This document shows, in pieces, positions 8,688 to 17,796 of a stretch of DNA of 64,000 bases. This DNA comes from Micromonospora coxensis. Lineage in GTDB: Bacteria; Actinomycetota; Actinomycetes; Mycobacteriales; Micromonosporaceae. Under the pieces are notes generated by a model. It was not told where the DNA came from and made no database searches. It saw only the letters and a list, made by a program, of their open reading frames with translations. The first letter of the stretch is position 1. Every line of letters starts with the position of its first letter. The stretch spans positions 2,604,001 to 2,668,000 of the forward strand of contig NZ_LT607753.1 of the NCBI RefSeq assembly GCF_900090295.1, given 5' to 3'. Made by a program: the position numbers and the translations under genes.

Positions 8688-10490
8688 GTGCCTGCGCAGC
8701 GCGACGGCGACCCCGAGGAACGGGTCGACGGCGACACGCGCCCGCTGCGCAACCTCTGGCGGCTGCGCCCCTACCTGCGCCCGTACGCGGCGGAGTTCTG
8801 CTGGCTGCTGCTGGCGGCGCTCGCGGCCACCGCGGCCAGCCTGGCCGTCCCGCTGGTGACGCAGCGGGTGGTCGACGGGCCGGTCGCCGACCGCGACGTC
8901 GCCGGCCTGTTCCGCCTCGGCGGCCTGGCCCTGCTGCTCGGGCTCGCCGAGGCGGTGCTGATCTTCATCCGACGGTGGACGCAGTCCTCCTCCTCGGTCG
9001 GCATGGAGGCGGCGATCCGCGCCGACGTCTACGCCCACCTGCAACGCCTGCCGGCCGGGTTCCACGACCGGTGGCAGTCCGGCCAGCTGCTCTCCCGGGT
9101 CACCAGCGACCTGTCGGTGATCCGCCGGTTCCTCTCCTTCGGCCTGCTCTTCCTGGTGCTCAACCTGATCACCTACCTGGCCGTGGTGGTGCTGCTGATC
9201 CGGTTGCACGCGCCGTTGGGCCTGCTGGTGGCCGCCAGCGCGGTGCCGCTCTTTTTGATCAGCCGGCGGTTCGCCCGGCACTACCACGCCGCGTCGCGGC
9301 GGATGCAGGACCAGCAGGGCGACGTGGCCACGCTGGTCGAGGAGACCGCCCAGGGGCTGCGCACCATGAAGGCGTACGGGCGGGGGCCGGAACTGGCCGA
9401 GCGGTTCGCCGCCCGGGCGCGGGCGCTGCACGACACCGGGGTCGGCAAGGCCCGGCTGCTCGCCCGCACCTCGGCGCTGTTCGACCTGGTGCCCAACCTG
9501 ACCCTCGGCGTGGTGCTGGTCGGCGGCGCCGCGCTGGTCGCCCGGGGCACGCTCACCGTCGGCGAACTGGTCGCCTTCGTCAGCCTCCAGCTCATGCTCA
9601 TCTGGCCGGTGCAGTCGCTCGGCTGGATCATCGCCAACGGGCAGGAGGCGGCCACCGCCGCCGATCGGATCCAGGAGGTGCTGGACACCCCGCCGGCCAT
9701 CGTGGACGCGCCGCACGCCGTCGCGCTCGACCGGGACGAGGTCCGGGGCCGGCTGCGCTTCGAGGGCGTCTCGTTCCGCTACCCGGGCAGCCGGGAGCCG
9801 GTGCTGCGGGAGATCGAACTGACCGTCGAGCCGGGCGAGACGCTGGCCCTGGTCGGCGCGACCGGGGCCGGCAAGAGCACCCTGCTCTCCCTCGTCCCGC
9901 GGCTGCACGAGGTGACCGGCGGCCGGATCACCCTGGACGGGCACGACCTGCGCGACCTGCGGCTGGCCTCGCTGCGCGGGCTGGTCGGGGTGGCCTTCGA
10001 GGAGCCGACGCTGTTCTCCATGTCGGTCTGGGAGAACCTCACCCTGGGCCATCCCGACGCCGGTGAGGACGAGGTCCGGGCGGCGCTCGCGCTGGCCCAG
10101 GCCGACTTCGCGCACGAGCTGCCGTGGGGGCTGGCCACCCGGGTCGGTGAGCAGGGGCTGTCGCTCTCCGGCGGGCAGCGGCAGCGGCTGGCGCTGGCCC
10201 GGGCGGTGCTCGGCCGGCCGGCGCTGCTCGTCCTCGACGACCCGCTCTCCGCGCTGGACGTGCACACCGAGGCGCTGGTGGAGGCGGCGCTACGGCGGGT
10301 GCTGCGGGACACCACCGCGTTGCTGGTGGTGCACCGGCCGTCGACCGTGGCGCTGGCCGACCGGGTCGCGCTGCTCGACGGCGGGCGGATCTCCGCGGTC
10401 GGTCGCCACTCCGACCTGCTGGCCACCGTGCCGGCGTACCGGGCGCTGCTCTCCGCCGGTCCGACGGCCGCGCACGGTCTGGTGCGGTAG
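8688..10490 (+). CDS. ABC exporter subunit with degenerate ATP site (heterodimer subunit A)
   Basis: 600 residues: six membrane helices (about 30-320) and a nucleotide-binding domain (about 355-590). Walker A is GATGAGKST and the signature LSLSGGQRQRLAL is intact, but Walker B reads LVLDDPLSALD (Asp where the catalytic Glu should be) and the Q-loop has FEEP in place of a Gln. This is the pattern of the non-hydrolysing half of heterodimeric exporters such as TM287/288. GTG 8688. The stop overlaps the next start by one base (TAGTG), so the partner is translationally coupled. Substrate unknown; multidrug or lipid export is typical. Confidence 0.9.
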   Translation: MPAQRDGDPEERVDGDTRPLRNLWRLRPYLRPYAAEFCWLLLAALAATAASLAVPLVTQRVVDGPVADRDVAGLFRLGGLALLLGLAEAVLIFIRRWTQSSSSVGMEAAIRADVYAHLQRLPAGFHDRWQSGQLLSRVTSDLSVIRRFLSFGLLFLVLNLITYLAVVVLLIRLHAPLGLLVAASAVPLFLISRRFARHYHAASRRMQDQQGDVATLVEETAQGLRTMKAYGRGPELAERFAARARALHDTGVGKARLLARTSALFDLVPNLTLGVVLVGGAALVARGTLTVGELVAFVSLQLMLIWPVQSLGWIIANGQEAATAADRIQEVLDTPPAIVDAPHAVALDRDEVRGRLRFEGVSFRYPGSREPVLREIELTVEPGETLALVGATGAGKSTLLSLVPRLHEVTGGRITLDGHDLRDLRLASLRGLVGVAFEEPTLFSMSVWENLTLGHPDAGEDEVRAALALAQADFAHELPWGLATRVGEQGLSLSGGQRQRLALARAVLGRPALLVLDDPLSALDVHTEALVEAALRRVLRDTTALLVVHRPSTVALADRVALLDGGRISAVGRHSDLLATVPAYRALLSAGPTAAHGLVR

Positions 10491-12364
10491 TGGCGCCCCC
10501 GGTACCCCGACCTCGCGCCGGCGCCGGCGACCTGACCCGCTGGCGGGGTCGGGCCACCGACCCGGACGCCGACCGCAGCCGCGCCGAGGACACCAGCCCG
10601 GAGGCGGTGGCCCGGCTGCGGGCGCGCAGCCGGGTGCTGCTACGCAGCCTGCTGCGCCCGCACCGGGGCCGGCTGGCGCTGGCGGTGGCCCTGCTGCTCG
10701 TGCAGAACGCCGCCGCGATGTCCGGGCCGTACCTCGTCATGCTCGGCATCGACCGGGCCGTCGCGCCGCTGCGGGCCGGCGACGCGGGCCCGCTGGCGGC
10801 CGTCGCCGGCGCGTTCGCCGTCGCGGCCCTCGCCGAGTACGCGGCCCGGCGCGGCTTCCTCACCCTCTCCGCCCGGATCGGCCAGGCCGTCCTGCTGGAG
10901 CTGCGCCGGCGGGTGTACGGCCACTTCCTCGTCCTGTCGGTCGGCTTCCACGAGCGGTACACCTCCGGCCGGGTGATCTCCCGGCTCACCAGCGACCTCG
11001 ACTCCATCGCCGAACTGGTCGACGGGGGCATCGACAGCCTGGTGACCGCCGCGCTGACCGTGGTGTCGGTGGCCGCCGTGCTGCTCTGGCTGGACCTGCC
11101 GCTGGCCGCGGTGACCCTGCTGGCGTTCCCGTTCCTGTTCCTGCTGTCCCGCTGGTTCGCCCGCGCCTCGGCCGACGCGTGGCGGCACAGCCGGGAGGCG
11201 GCGGCCCTGGTGATCGTCCACTTCGTGGAGTCGTTGCGGGGCATCCGGGCCGTGCAGGCGTTCCGCCGGGAGCCGCGCAACCAGCAGATCTTCGGGGCGG
11301 TCAACGACGAGTACCGGCGGGCCAACCTGCGCGCGTTCCGGCTGATCGCGACGTACTCGCCGGGAATCAAGGTGATCGGCAACGTGACCGTGGCGGTGGT
11401 GCTCGGCTACGGCGGCTGGCGGGTCCTCGGCGGGGCCACCGAGGTGGGGGTGCTCGCCGCCTTCCTGCTCTATCTACGGCGGTTCTTCGAGCCGATGCAG
11501 GAGCTCAGCCAGTTCTACAACTCGTTGCAGTCCGCCACGGCGGCGCTGGAGAAGCTGGCCGGGGTGCTGGACGAACCGGCCGGGGTGCCGGAGCCGGCCC
11601 GGCCGGTGCCGCTGCCGTCCGGCCCGGGACGCGGGGCGGTGCGGTTCCGGTCGGTCTCCTTCGGCTACCGGGCCGGCGCTCCGATCCTCACCGCGCTGGA
11701 CCTGCGGGTGCCGGCCGGGCAGACGGTCGCGCTGATCGGCCCGACCGGCGCCGGCAAGTCCACCGTCGCCAAGCTGCTGGCCCGCTTCCACGACCCGGAC
11801 GCCGGCACGGTGGAGCTGGACGGGGTCGACCTGCGGGACCTGGCCGACGCCGAGCTGCGCCGCGCCGTGGTGCTGGTGACCCAGGAGAACCACCTGTTCA
11901 GCGGCACGGTGGCGGAGAACATCCGGTTCGGCCGTCCCACCGCCGACGACGCGGCGGTGGAGGCCGCCGCGCGGGCGATCGGCGCGCACGACTTCATCGC
12001 CGCCCTCCCCGACGGGTACGCCACGCAGGTGCACCGGCGCGGCGGCCGGCTCTCCGCCGGGCAGCGGCAGCTCGTCGCGTTCGCCCGCGCGTTCCTGGCC
12101 GACCCCCGGGTGCTGATCCTCGACGAGGCCACGTCGTCGCTGGACGTGCCGACCGAGCGGCTGGTGCAGCGGGCGCTCGCCACCGTGCTGCGGGACCGCA
12201 CCGCACTGGTCATCGCGCACCGGCTCTCCACCGTGGAGACCGCCGACCGGGTGCTGGTCCTCGACGCGGGGCGGGTGGTGGAGGACGGCCCGCCGGCCCG
12301 GCTCGTCACCGCCGGCGGCCGGTACGCCGCCCTGCACCGGCAGTGGCGCGACTCGCTGGTCTAG
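10490..12364 (+). CDS. ABC exporter subunit with catalytic ATP site (heterodimer subunit B)
   Basis: 624 residues: an N-terminal extension of about 55 residues, six membrane helices (60-345) and a nucleotide-binding domain. Walker A GPTGAGKST, Q-loop LVTQENHLFSG, Walker B LILDEATSSLD with the catalytic Glu, and H-loop IAHRLST are canonical. The signature is altered to LSAGQ (Gly to Ala). In heterodimeric exporters this signature completes the degenerate site formed by the partner's Walker motifs, so the deviations in the two proteins match. Overlaps subunit A by one base. Confidence 0.92.
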   Translation: MAPPVPRPRAGAGDLTRWRGRATDPDADRSRAEDTSPEAVARLRARSRVLLRSLLRPHRGRLALAVALLLVQNAAAMSGPYLVMLGIDRAVAPLRAGDAGPLAAVAGAFAVAALAEYAARRGFLTLSARIGQAVLLELRRRVYGHFLVLSVGFHERYTSGRVISRLTSDLDSIAELVDGGIDSLVTAALTVVSVAAVLLWLDLPLAAVTLLAFPFLFLLSRWFARASADAWRHSREAAALVIVHFVESLRGIRAVQAFRREPRNQQIFGAVNDEYRRANLRAFRLIATYSPGIKVIGNVTVAVVLGYGGWRVLGGATEVGVLAAFLLYLRRFFEPMQELSQFYNSLQSATAALEKLAGVLDEPAGVPEPARPVPLPSGPGRGAVRFRSVSFGYRAGAPILTALDLRVPAGQTVALIGPTGAGKSTVAKLLARFHDPDAGTVELDGVDLRDLADAELRRAVVLVTQENHLFSGTVAENIRFGRPTADDAAVEAAARAIGAHDFIAALPDGYATQVHRRGGRLSAGQRQLVAFARAFLADPRVLILDEATSSLDVPTERLVQRALATVLRDRTALVIAHRLSTVETADRVLVLDAGRVVEDGPPARLVTAGGRYAALHRQWRDSLV

Positions 12365-12622
12365 GGCGGCCACCGGCCGTCCAGGACACCGGCCACACCC
12401 GGTCGGCGCAGACGGCCGGCCGGCCGCGAGGTGCGTCAGCAGCTGCTCCGCGAGTCCCTGGCAACGCTCGCCCGGCCGCGCCGCCCCGTCCGCGCGCCCC
12501 CGGCGGGGCGTGGTGGCGGGCTAGACTGCCGGGCGTCGATCGGTCGGGCCGTCGGCCGGTGCGCCGGCCGCCGTGGCGGCCGACGGTCGGGCATCGCCGA
12601 AACGACACGGGGAGGTTACGGC

Positions 12623-14203
12623 GTGCAAATCCGACGACGAGTGGTGGTCGCGGCAGCGTTGGTACTCGGCACGGTCGGCGCGACGACGGTCGCGCTGGCT
12701 CAGGAGGACGGGGCAGGACCGCCGGTCGCCACGGCCGCGACGGGCGAGTGGTCGACGGAAGTCGCGGCGGCGCCGGCGGACGCGTCGCCGAGCGCGACGT
12801 CGGGCGGTGCCCGCGACCGGGCCACCACCCCCCGCCCCGCCCCGGACACCCGGCCGGTGACCGTCGCCGCCCGTCCGGCCAAGGAGGTGGCGAAGGCCGC
12901 CCCCGCGTCGGCGGGATACCTCGCCGAGCGCTACCGGGTGTCGGCCGGCGAGGCGGCCCGCCGCCTCGCGCTCCAGGAACTCTCCGCGCCACTGGCCGGC
13001 TCGCTGGCGGAGAGGTTCCCCGACACGTACGCCGGCATGTGGCTGGACCAGGCCGGCGGCGGCGTGCTGACCATCGCCGCCACCGACCCGGCGCCGGTCC
13101 GGCAGGCGGTCGGCGGGGTGCCGGACGCCGCGCACGTGCGGGTGGTGCCGGTGCGCCACCCGCTGCGCCGGCTCACCGAGGCGGCGGAGCGGCTGGCCAC
13201 GGCGCTCGGCGGCCGGGCCGGGACCGACGTGGTGGTCGACGAGCAGGCCAACGAGGTCGTGGTGCTCACCGGCGACGTCGTCGCCGCGGACGACACCCGG
13301 CTGGCCGGGGCCCGGGACGCGGCCGGGGTGCCGGTGCGGGTGCGCGCCCGGATGCCGGAGTCGGTCATCCCCAAGGCCTGCGACCCGCGCTACTGCGCCG
13401 AGGCCCCGATGCGCGGCGGCATCCGGCTGGACGTCCCCCGGGACAACGGCACGGTCGGCGGCTGCACCACCGGCTTCAACGTGCGGGCCCGTTCCGGGCG
13501 GTACTACGTGCTGACCGCCGGGCACTGCGTGGCCAGCGCCACCCACACCCACGTCGACAAGACCTGGCACCAGTTCCTCGGCCCGAAGGTGCCGGTGGGC
13601 GTCGAGTCGACCAGCCCGGTGCTGGCCGAGAACGCCTTCCCCGCCGACTACGCGATGCTGCCGTACCAGACCGGCGCGTTCGAGCGGTGGGCGTATCCGA
13701 AGCGCACCCAGGGGGCCAGCCTGGTCAACTACTGGTGCGTCACGGACAACCCGACCTGCGCCACCAAGGGCAGCCGCGACGTGAAGATCACCGGGCACAC
13801 GCCGTACAGCGCGGTGCAGGCCGGCTGGGTGGTCTGCGCCACCGGCTCGGCGTACACCCCCAAGGCGGGCGAGCAGTACGTCGACTCGGGCGCCGGCCTC
13901 GGCTACGTGCCGGGCACCCGTTGCGGCACCGTCACCGGCAAGGCCAGCGGCGGCATCGACGTGCGGATCTGCGCCCGCCCCGGCGACAGCGGCGGCCCGC
14001 TCTTCACCGAGTCCGACGGCCGGGCGCTGGGCATCCTGAGCTACGGCGACGACGGCTCGGGCGCGTGCGCCAACCCGGACGAGAAGAACTACTACGCGCC
14101 GATCTCCACCATTCTGGACCGGGTGAACTCCCGTACCGGGCTGGGCTTCGAGATCGCCACCCGGGGCCCGCTGATCGGCCCGATCGGCTCCTCGACGCGG
14201 TAG
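12623..14203 (+). CDS. Secreted trypsin-like serine protease (S1, streptogrisin/alpha-lytic type)
   Basis: 526 residues from GTG 12623, preceded by GGGGAGG at 12609-12615; the longer frame upstream has no such site. Residues 1-28 are a Sec signal peptide (RRRVVVAAALVLGTVGATTV, then ALA-Q). Residues about 85-240 resemble the pro-region of alpha-lytic protease-type enzymes, which act as folding chaperone. The catalytic triad is H301 (TAGHCV), D342 (ADYAML) and S456 (GDSGGPL); cysteines flank the His and Ser in the usual disulfide positions. The enzyme would be exported and self-activated by removal of the pro-region. A TAGACT box at 12522-12527 is a possible -10. Confidence 0.88.
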   Translation: MQIRRRVVVAAALVLGTVGATTVALAQEDGAGPPVATAATGEWSTEVAAAPADASPSATSGGARDRATTPRPAPDTRPVTVAARPAKEVAKAAPASAGYLAERYRVSAGEAARRLALQELSAPLAGSLAERFPDTYAGMWLDQAGGGVLTIAATDPAPVRQAVGGVPDAAHVRVVPVRHPLRRLTEAAERLATALGGRAGTDVVVDEQANEVVVLTGDVVAADDTRLAGARDAAGVPVRVRARMPESVIPKACDPRYCAEAPMRGGIRLDVPRDNGTVGGCTTGFNVRARSGRYYVLTAGHCVASATHTHVDKTWHQFLGPKVPVGVESTSPVLAENAFPADYAMLPYQTGAFERWAYPKRTQGASLVNYWCVTDNPTCATKGSRDVKITGHTPYSAVQAGWVVCATGSAYTPKAGEQYVDSGAGLGYVPGTRCGTVTGKASGGIDVRICARPGDSGGPLFTESDGRALGILSYGDDGSGACANPDEKNYYAPISTILDRVNSRTGLGFEIATRGPLIGPIGSSTR

Positions 14204-14256
14204 CGACGACGCGACAATTCGGTGGCGCGGGCCGGTCGGCTGCCTAGGATCGAGCG

Positions 14257-16821
14257 ATGACCGACACGGCGAGGACGGCCCGCGCCGGCGTCCCCGAGCG
14301 TCCCACCCTGGACGGCATCGAGGGGACCTGGGCGCGCCGCTGGCAGGAGGAGGGCACGTACGCGTTCGACCGCTCGAAGGAGCGTCCGGACGTGTACGCG
14401 ATCGACACCCCGCCGCCGACGGTATCGGGCGAGCTGCACATGGGGCACGTCTTCTCGTACACGCACACCGACACGGTGGCCCGCTTCCAGCGGATGCGCG
14501 GCAAGGCCGTGTTCTACCCGATGGGCTGGGACGACAACGGCCTGCCCACCGAGCGCCGGGTGCAGAACGTCCACGGGGTGCGCTGCGACCCGGCCCTGCC
14601 GTACGACCCGCACTGGCAGCCGCCGGCCACCCCGGTCACCGAGGACGCCCGGAAGAACCCGACCTCGATCTCCCGGCGCAACTTCGTCGCGCTGTGCGAG
14701 ACGCTGACCGCCGAGGACGAGCAGGTCTTCGAGGCGCTGTGGCGGCGGCTCGGACTGTCGGTGGACTGGTCGCTGACGTACACCACGATCGGGCGGGTGG
14801 CCCGGGCCACCTCGCAGCGGATGTTCCTGCGCAACCTGGCCCGCGGCGAGGCGTACCAGGCGGAGGCGCCGACCCTGTGGGACGTCGGCTTCGCCACCGC
14901 CGTGGCCCAGGCCGAGCTGGAGGACCGGGAGCGGCCGGGGGCGTACCACCGGCTGCGGTTCACCGGGCCGGGCGGGCGCGAGGTGCTGATCGACACCACC
15001 CGTCCGGAGCTGCTGCCGGCCTGCGTGGCGCTGGTCTGCCACCCCGACGACGAGCGGTACGCGGACCTGGTGGGCGCGGTCGTGCGTACCCCCGTGTTCG
15101 GGGTCGAGGTGCCGGTGCGCGCGCACCCGCTGGCGGACCCGGCCAAGGGCACCGGCATCGCGATGGTCTGCACCTTCGGTGACCTCACCGACGTGACCTG
15201 GTGGCGGGAGCTGGACCTGGCGACCCGGGTGGTGATCGGCCGGGACGGACGGCTGCTGCCGGAGCCGCCGGCCGGCGTGCCGGCGGAGCCCTACGCGGCG
15301 CTGGCCGGGCAGACGGTCAACGGCGCCCGGCGGACGCTGGTGGCGATGCTGGCCGACGCGGGCGATCTGGTGGGCGAACCACGCCCGATCACCCACCCGG
15401 TGAAGTTCTACGAACGTGGCGACCGGCCGTTGGAGATCGTCTCGACCCGGCAGTGGTACCTGCGCAACGGTGGCCGCGACGCCGGGCTGCGGGCGGAACT
15501 GCTGGCCCGGGGCGCCGAGCTGCGCTGGGTGCCGGAGCACATGAAGCACCGGTACGACCACTGGGTCGGCGGGCTGACCGGTGACTGGCTGGTCAGCCGG
15601 CAGCGCTTCTTCGGCGTGCCGGTGCCGGTGTGGTACCGGCTCGACGACACTGGCGAGCCGGACTGGTCCCACCCTCTCACACCCGACGAGTCGATGCTGC
15701 CGGTCGATCCGTCCAGCGAGCCGCCGCCCGGATTCTCCGCGGAGCAGCGGGGTGTGCCGGGTGGCTTCGTCGGCGACCCGGACGTGCTGGACACCTGGGC
15801 CACCTCGTCGCTGACCCCGCAGATCGTCGGCGGGTGGGAGTACGATCCGGACCTGTTCGGCCGGGTCTTCCCGATGGACCTGCGCCCGCAGGGCCAGGAG
15901 ATCATCCGCACCTGGCTCTTCTCCACAGTGGTCCGTGCCCACCTGGAGCACGGGGTGCTGCCCTGGCGGGACGCGGTCCTGTCCGGCTGGATCCTCGACC
16001 CGGACCGCAAGAAGATGTCGAAGTCCAAGGGGAACGTGGTCACCCCGATGGCCCTGCTGGAGCAGCACGGCTCGGACGCGGTGCGCTACTGGGCGGCCAA
16101 CGGCCGGCCGGGGATGGACCTGGCCTTCGACGCCGCGCAGATCAAGGTGGGCCGGCGGCTCGCCACGAAGCTGCTCAACGCGTCGAAGTTCGCCCTCGGG
16201 CTGGGCGCCGCCGACGCGTTGCGCACGCCGGCGACCGCGCCGCTGGACACCGCGATGCTCGCCGAACTGGCCACCGTGGTCGAGGTCGCCACGTCGGCCT
16301 TCGACGCCTACGACCACACGGCGGCGTTGCAGGCCACGGAGGCGTTCTTCTGGCGGTTCTGCGACGACTACATCGAGCTGGTGAAGGAGCGCGCCTACGG
16401 TGCCGGGCCGGGGGCCGACTCGGCCCGGGCGGCGCTGGCCACCGCGCTCTCGGTGCAGTTGCGGCTCTTCGCCCCGGTGCTGCCGTACGTGACCGAAGAG
16501 GTCTGGTCCTGGTGGCGGTACGGCTCGGTGCACCGGGCCACCTGGCCCACCACGTACGAGGTGCGGCGGGCGATCACCGGCACCGCCGACCCGGGGCTGC
16601 TGCGGTTGGCCTCGGACGCGCTGAGCCAGGTGCGCCGGGCCAAGTCGGAGCGGAAGCTGTCGATGAAGGCCGAGGTGCCGCTGGCCGAGGCGCTGGGCCC
16701 GGCGGCGCTGCTGGACCAGCTCACCGTGATCGCCGACGACCTGCGCGCCGCCGGCCACATCGGCAAGCTCGACCTGCTCCCCGACCGCACCCCCGAACTC
16801 GTCATCGCCTGCGCCTTCTAA
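14257..16821 (+). CDS. valS: Valyl-tRNA synthetase (archaeal-type, without C-terminal coiled coil)
   Basis: 854 residues. The class I signatures are HMGH (61-64) and KMSKS (586-590). The motif WDDNGLPTERRVQN and the lack of the C-terminal tRNA-binding coiled coil point to the archaeal/alphaproteobacterial type of ValRS rather than the usual bacterial one. The editing domain CP1 lies about 190-340 (for example DTTRPELLPACVALV). It charges tRNA-Val in the cytosol. Single gene between the protease and a 50-bp palindrome that can act as terminator. Whether a second valS exists elsewhere in the genome cannot be seen here. Confidence 0.9.
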   Translation: MTDTARTARAGVPERPTLDGIEGTWARRWQEEGTYAFDRSKERPDVYAIDTPPPTVSGELHMGHVFSYTHTDTVARFQRMRGKAVFYPMGWDDNGLPTERRVQNVHGVRCDPALPYDPHWQPPATPVTEDARKNPTSISRRNFVALCETLTAEDEQVFEALWRRLGLSVDWSLTYTTIGRVARATSQRMFLRNLARGEAYQAEAPTLWDVGFATAVAQAELEDRERPGAYHRLRFTGPGGREVLIDTTRPELLPACVALVCHPDDERYADLVGAVVRTPVFGVEVPVRAHPLADPAKGTGIAMVCTFGDLTDVTWWRELDLATRVVIGRDGRLLPEPPAGVPAEPYAALAGQTVNGARRTLVAMLADAGDLVGEPRPITHPVKFYERGDRPLEIVSTRQWYLRNGGRDAGLRAELLARGAELRWVPEHMKHRYDHWVGGLTGDWLVSRQRFFGVPVPVWYRLDDTGEPDWSHPLTPDESMLPVDPSSEPPPGFSAEQRGVPGGFVGDPDVLDTWATSSLTPQIVGGWEYDPDLFGRVFPMDLRPQGQEIIRTWLFSTVVRAHLEHGVLPWRDAVLSGWILDPDRKKMSKSKGNVVTPMALLEQHGSDAVRYWAANGRPGMDLAFDAAQIKVGRRLATKLLNASKFALGLGAADALRTPATAPLDTAMLAELATVVEVATSAFDAYDHTAALQATEAFFWRFCDDYIELVKERAYGAGPGADSARAALATALSVQLRLFAPVLPYVTEEVWSWWRYGSVHRATWPTTYEVRRAITGTADPGLLRLASDALSQVRRAKSERKLSMKAEVPLAEALGPAALLDQLTVIADDLRAAGHIGKLDLLPDRTPELVIACAF

Positions 16822-16880
16822 CCCCCTCCCCTCCCCTCCCCCACCGTCCCCTCCCCTCCCGCCTCCCCGGTCCGCGCACT

Positions 16881-16930
16881 TACAGAGAAAGAGTGGCTAT
16901 TCGGCGCCGAATAGCCACTCTTTCTCTGTA
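16881..16930. repeat. 50-bp perfect palindrome between convergent genes (probable bidirectional terminator or REP element)
   Basis: The two 25-bp arms (TACAGAGAAAGAGTGGCTAT... and its exact complement) meet without any spacer at GGC-GCC in the centre. It lies 60 bp after valS and 87 bp before the end of the convergent ABC permease gene. As RNA it gives a long hairpin from either strand. Its lower GC content and absolute symmetry differ from the surrounding C-rich and G-rich tracts, which suggests a mobile repeat that also terminates transcription. Confidence 0.85.
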
Positions 16931-17016
16931 TTTGCGGCGGCCCGAGGGTTCGGCCCGGGGGTGCGGACCGGGGGTGCGGCGCGAGGGTGCGGCCCGAGGG
17001 GGTGGGGTGGGGTGGG

Positions 17017-17727
17017 TCAGCTGGTTTCGCCGGCGATGCTGAAGGAGCGGAGGCGGTCGACGGAGAGGGCGGTGAAGCCGACCGCGACCAGGCCGGTCAG
17101 CACGGCGGCCACCGGGACGGAGACAGTCGTGGAGAGCAGGTCGGTCGGGGCGCTGCGGTCGGCCAGCGCGATCACCCACTGCTGGATCGACAGCACCTTC
17201 GTGCCGCTGACGAACCGGCCCAGCAGCCCCTCCCAGATCAGCACGTAGACCAGCCCGAGCAGCACCGGCCGCCGGGTGAGCAGGCTCATCGCCAGGAACA
17301 GCGCCGAGTACGCCAGCGCGCCCAGCGCCGAGGCGGCGGCGAGCGCCGCGCCGAGGCGTACCGAATCGGCGAGCAGGCCCGCGACGAAGATCGGCACGGC
17401 GACGGTGGCCGCGCTGACCCCGGTCGCCACCGCCAGCTTCGGCAGCACGATCTGCCAACGGGGCAGCGGCTTGGTGAGGACGTGCACCACCGTCCCGTCG
17501 TCGATCTCGGCGCCCAGCACGCCGGTGCCGACGACCAGCGACACCACCGGCAGCACCACGGCCAGGCCGAGGCCGACCAGCACCGGTGGCCCCCAGTCGG
17601 CCGGCGCGACGTCCAGCGACCGGCAGAGCAGGGCGAGCGCCACCAGCACCGCGGGCAGCGGCAGCAGCATCAGGAAACGGCGGCGGCCGAACAGCCCGCG
17701 TGCGGTGATCCAGGTAACGGTGGACAC
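17017..17727 (-). CDS. ABC-2 type transporter permease
   Basis: 236 residues with about six hydrophobic segments (for example LMLLPLPAVLVALALLC and the last near VSVPVAAVLTGLVAVGFTAL) and the ABC-2 membrane topology. The segment GAEIDDGTVVHVLTKPLPRW is the conserved cytosolic loop of this family. It is the last gene of a four-gene operon (ATPase, permease, ATPase, permease, 20535 to 17017) and is separated from the ATPase upstream by a 69-bp intercistronic repeat element. Start GTG 17727. Substrate unknown. Confidence 0.82.
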   Translation of the reverse strand: MSTVTWITARGLFGRRRFLMLLPLPAVLVALALLCRSLDVAPADWGPPVLVGLGLAVVLPVVSLVVGTGVLGAEIDDGTVVHVLTKPLPRWQIVLPKLAVATGVSAATVAVPIFVAGLLADSVRLGAALAAASALGALAYSALFLAMSLLTRRPVLLGLVYVLIWEGLLGRFVSGTKVLSIQQWVIALADRSAPTDLLSTTVSVPVAAVLTGLVAVGFTALSVDRLRSFSIAGETS

Positions 17728-17735
17728 GGCTCAAC

Positions 17736-17793
17736 CTCTCTCGTTCACGACTGCGGGGCGCACTCGCTGCGCTCGTCCACTCCTCGCACTCAC
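17736..17793 (-). repeat. Intercistronic repeat element (GAGCGAAGCGAG type)
   Basis: Read on the minus strand it contains GTGCGAGGAGTGGACGAGCG, CAGCGAGTGCGCCCCGCAGT and CGTGAACGAGAG. The same order of blocks occurs at 34035-34090 before another operon gene. It is oriented with transcription and ends a few bases before the next start codon. Confidence 0.6.
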
Positions 17794-17796
17794 CGG

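Noticed and set aside
10063..14247. A 1394-codon open frame on the plus strand
   Set aside because: It is a frame-shifted shadow of the two ABC subunits and the protease, with Arg/Gly/Pro-rich translation and no recognisable domain.
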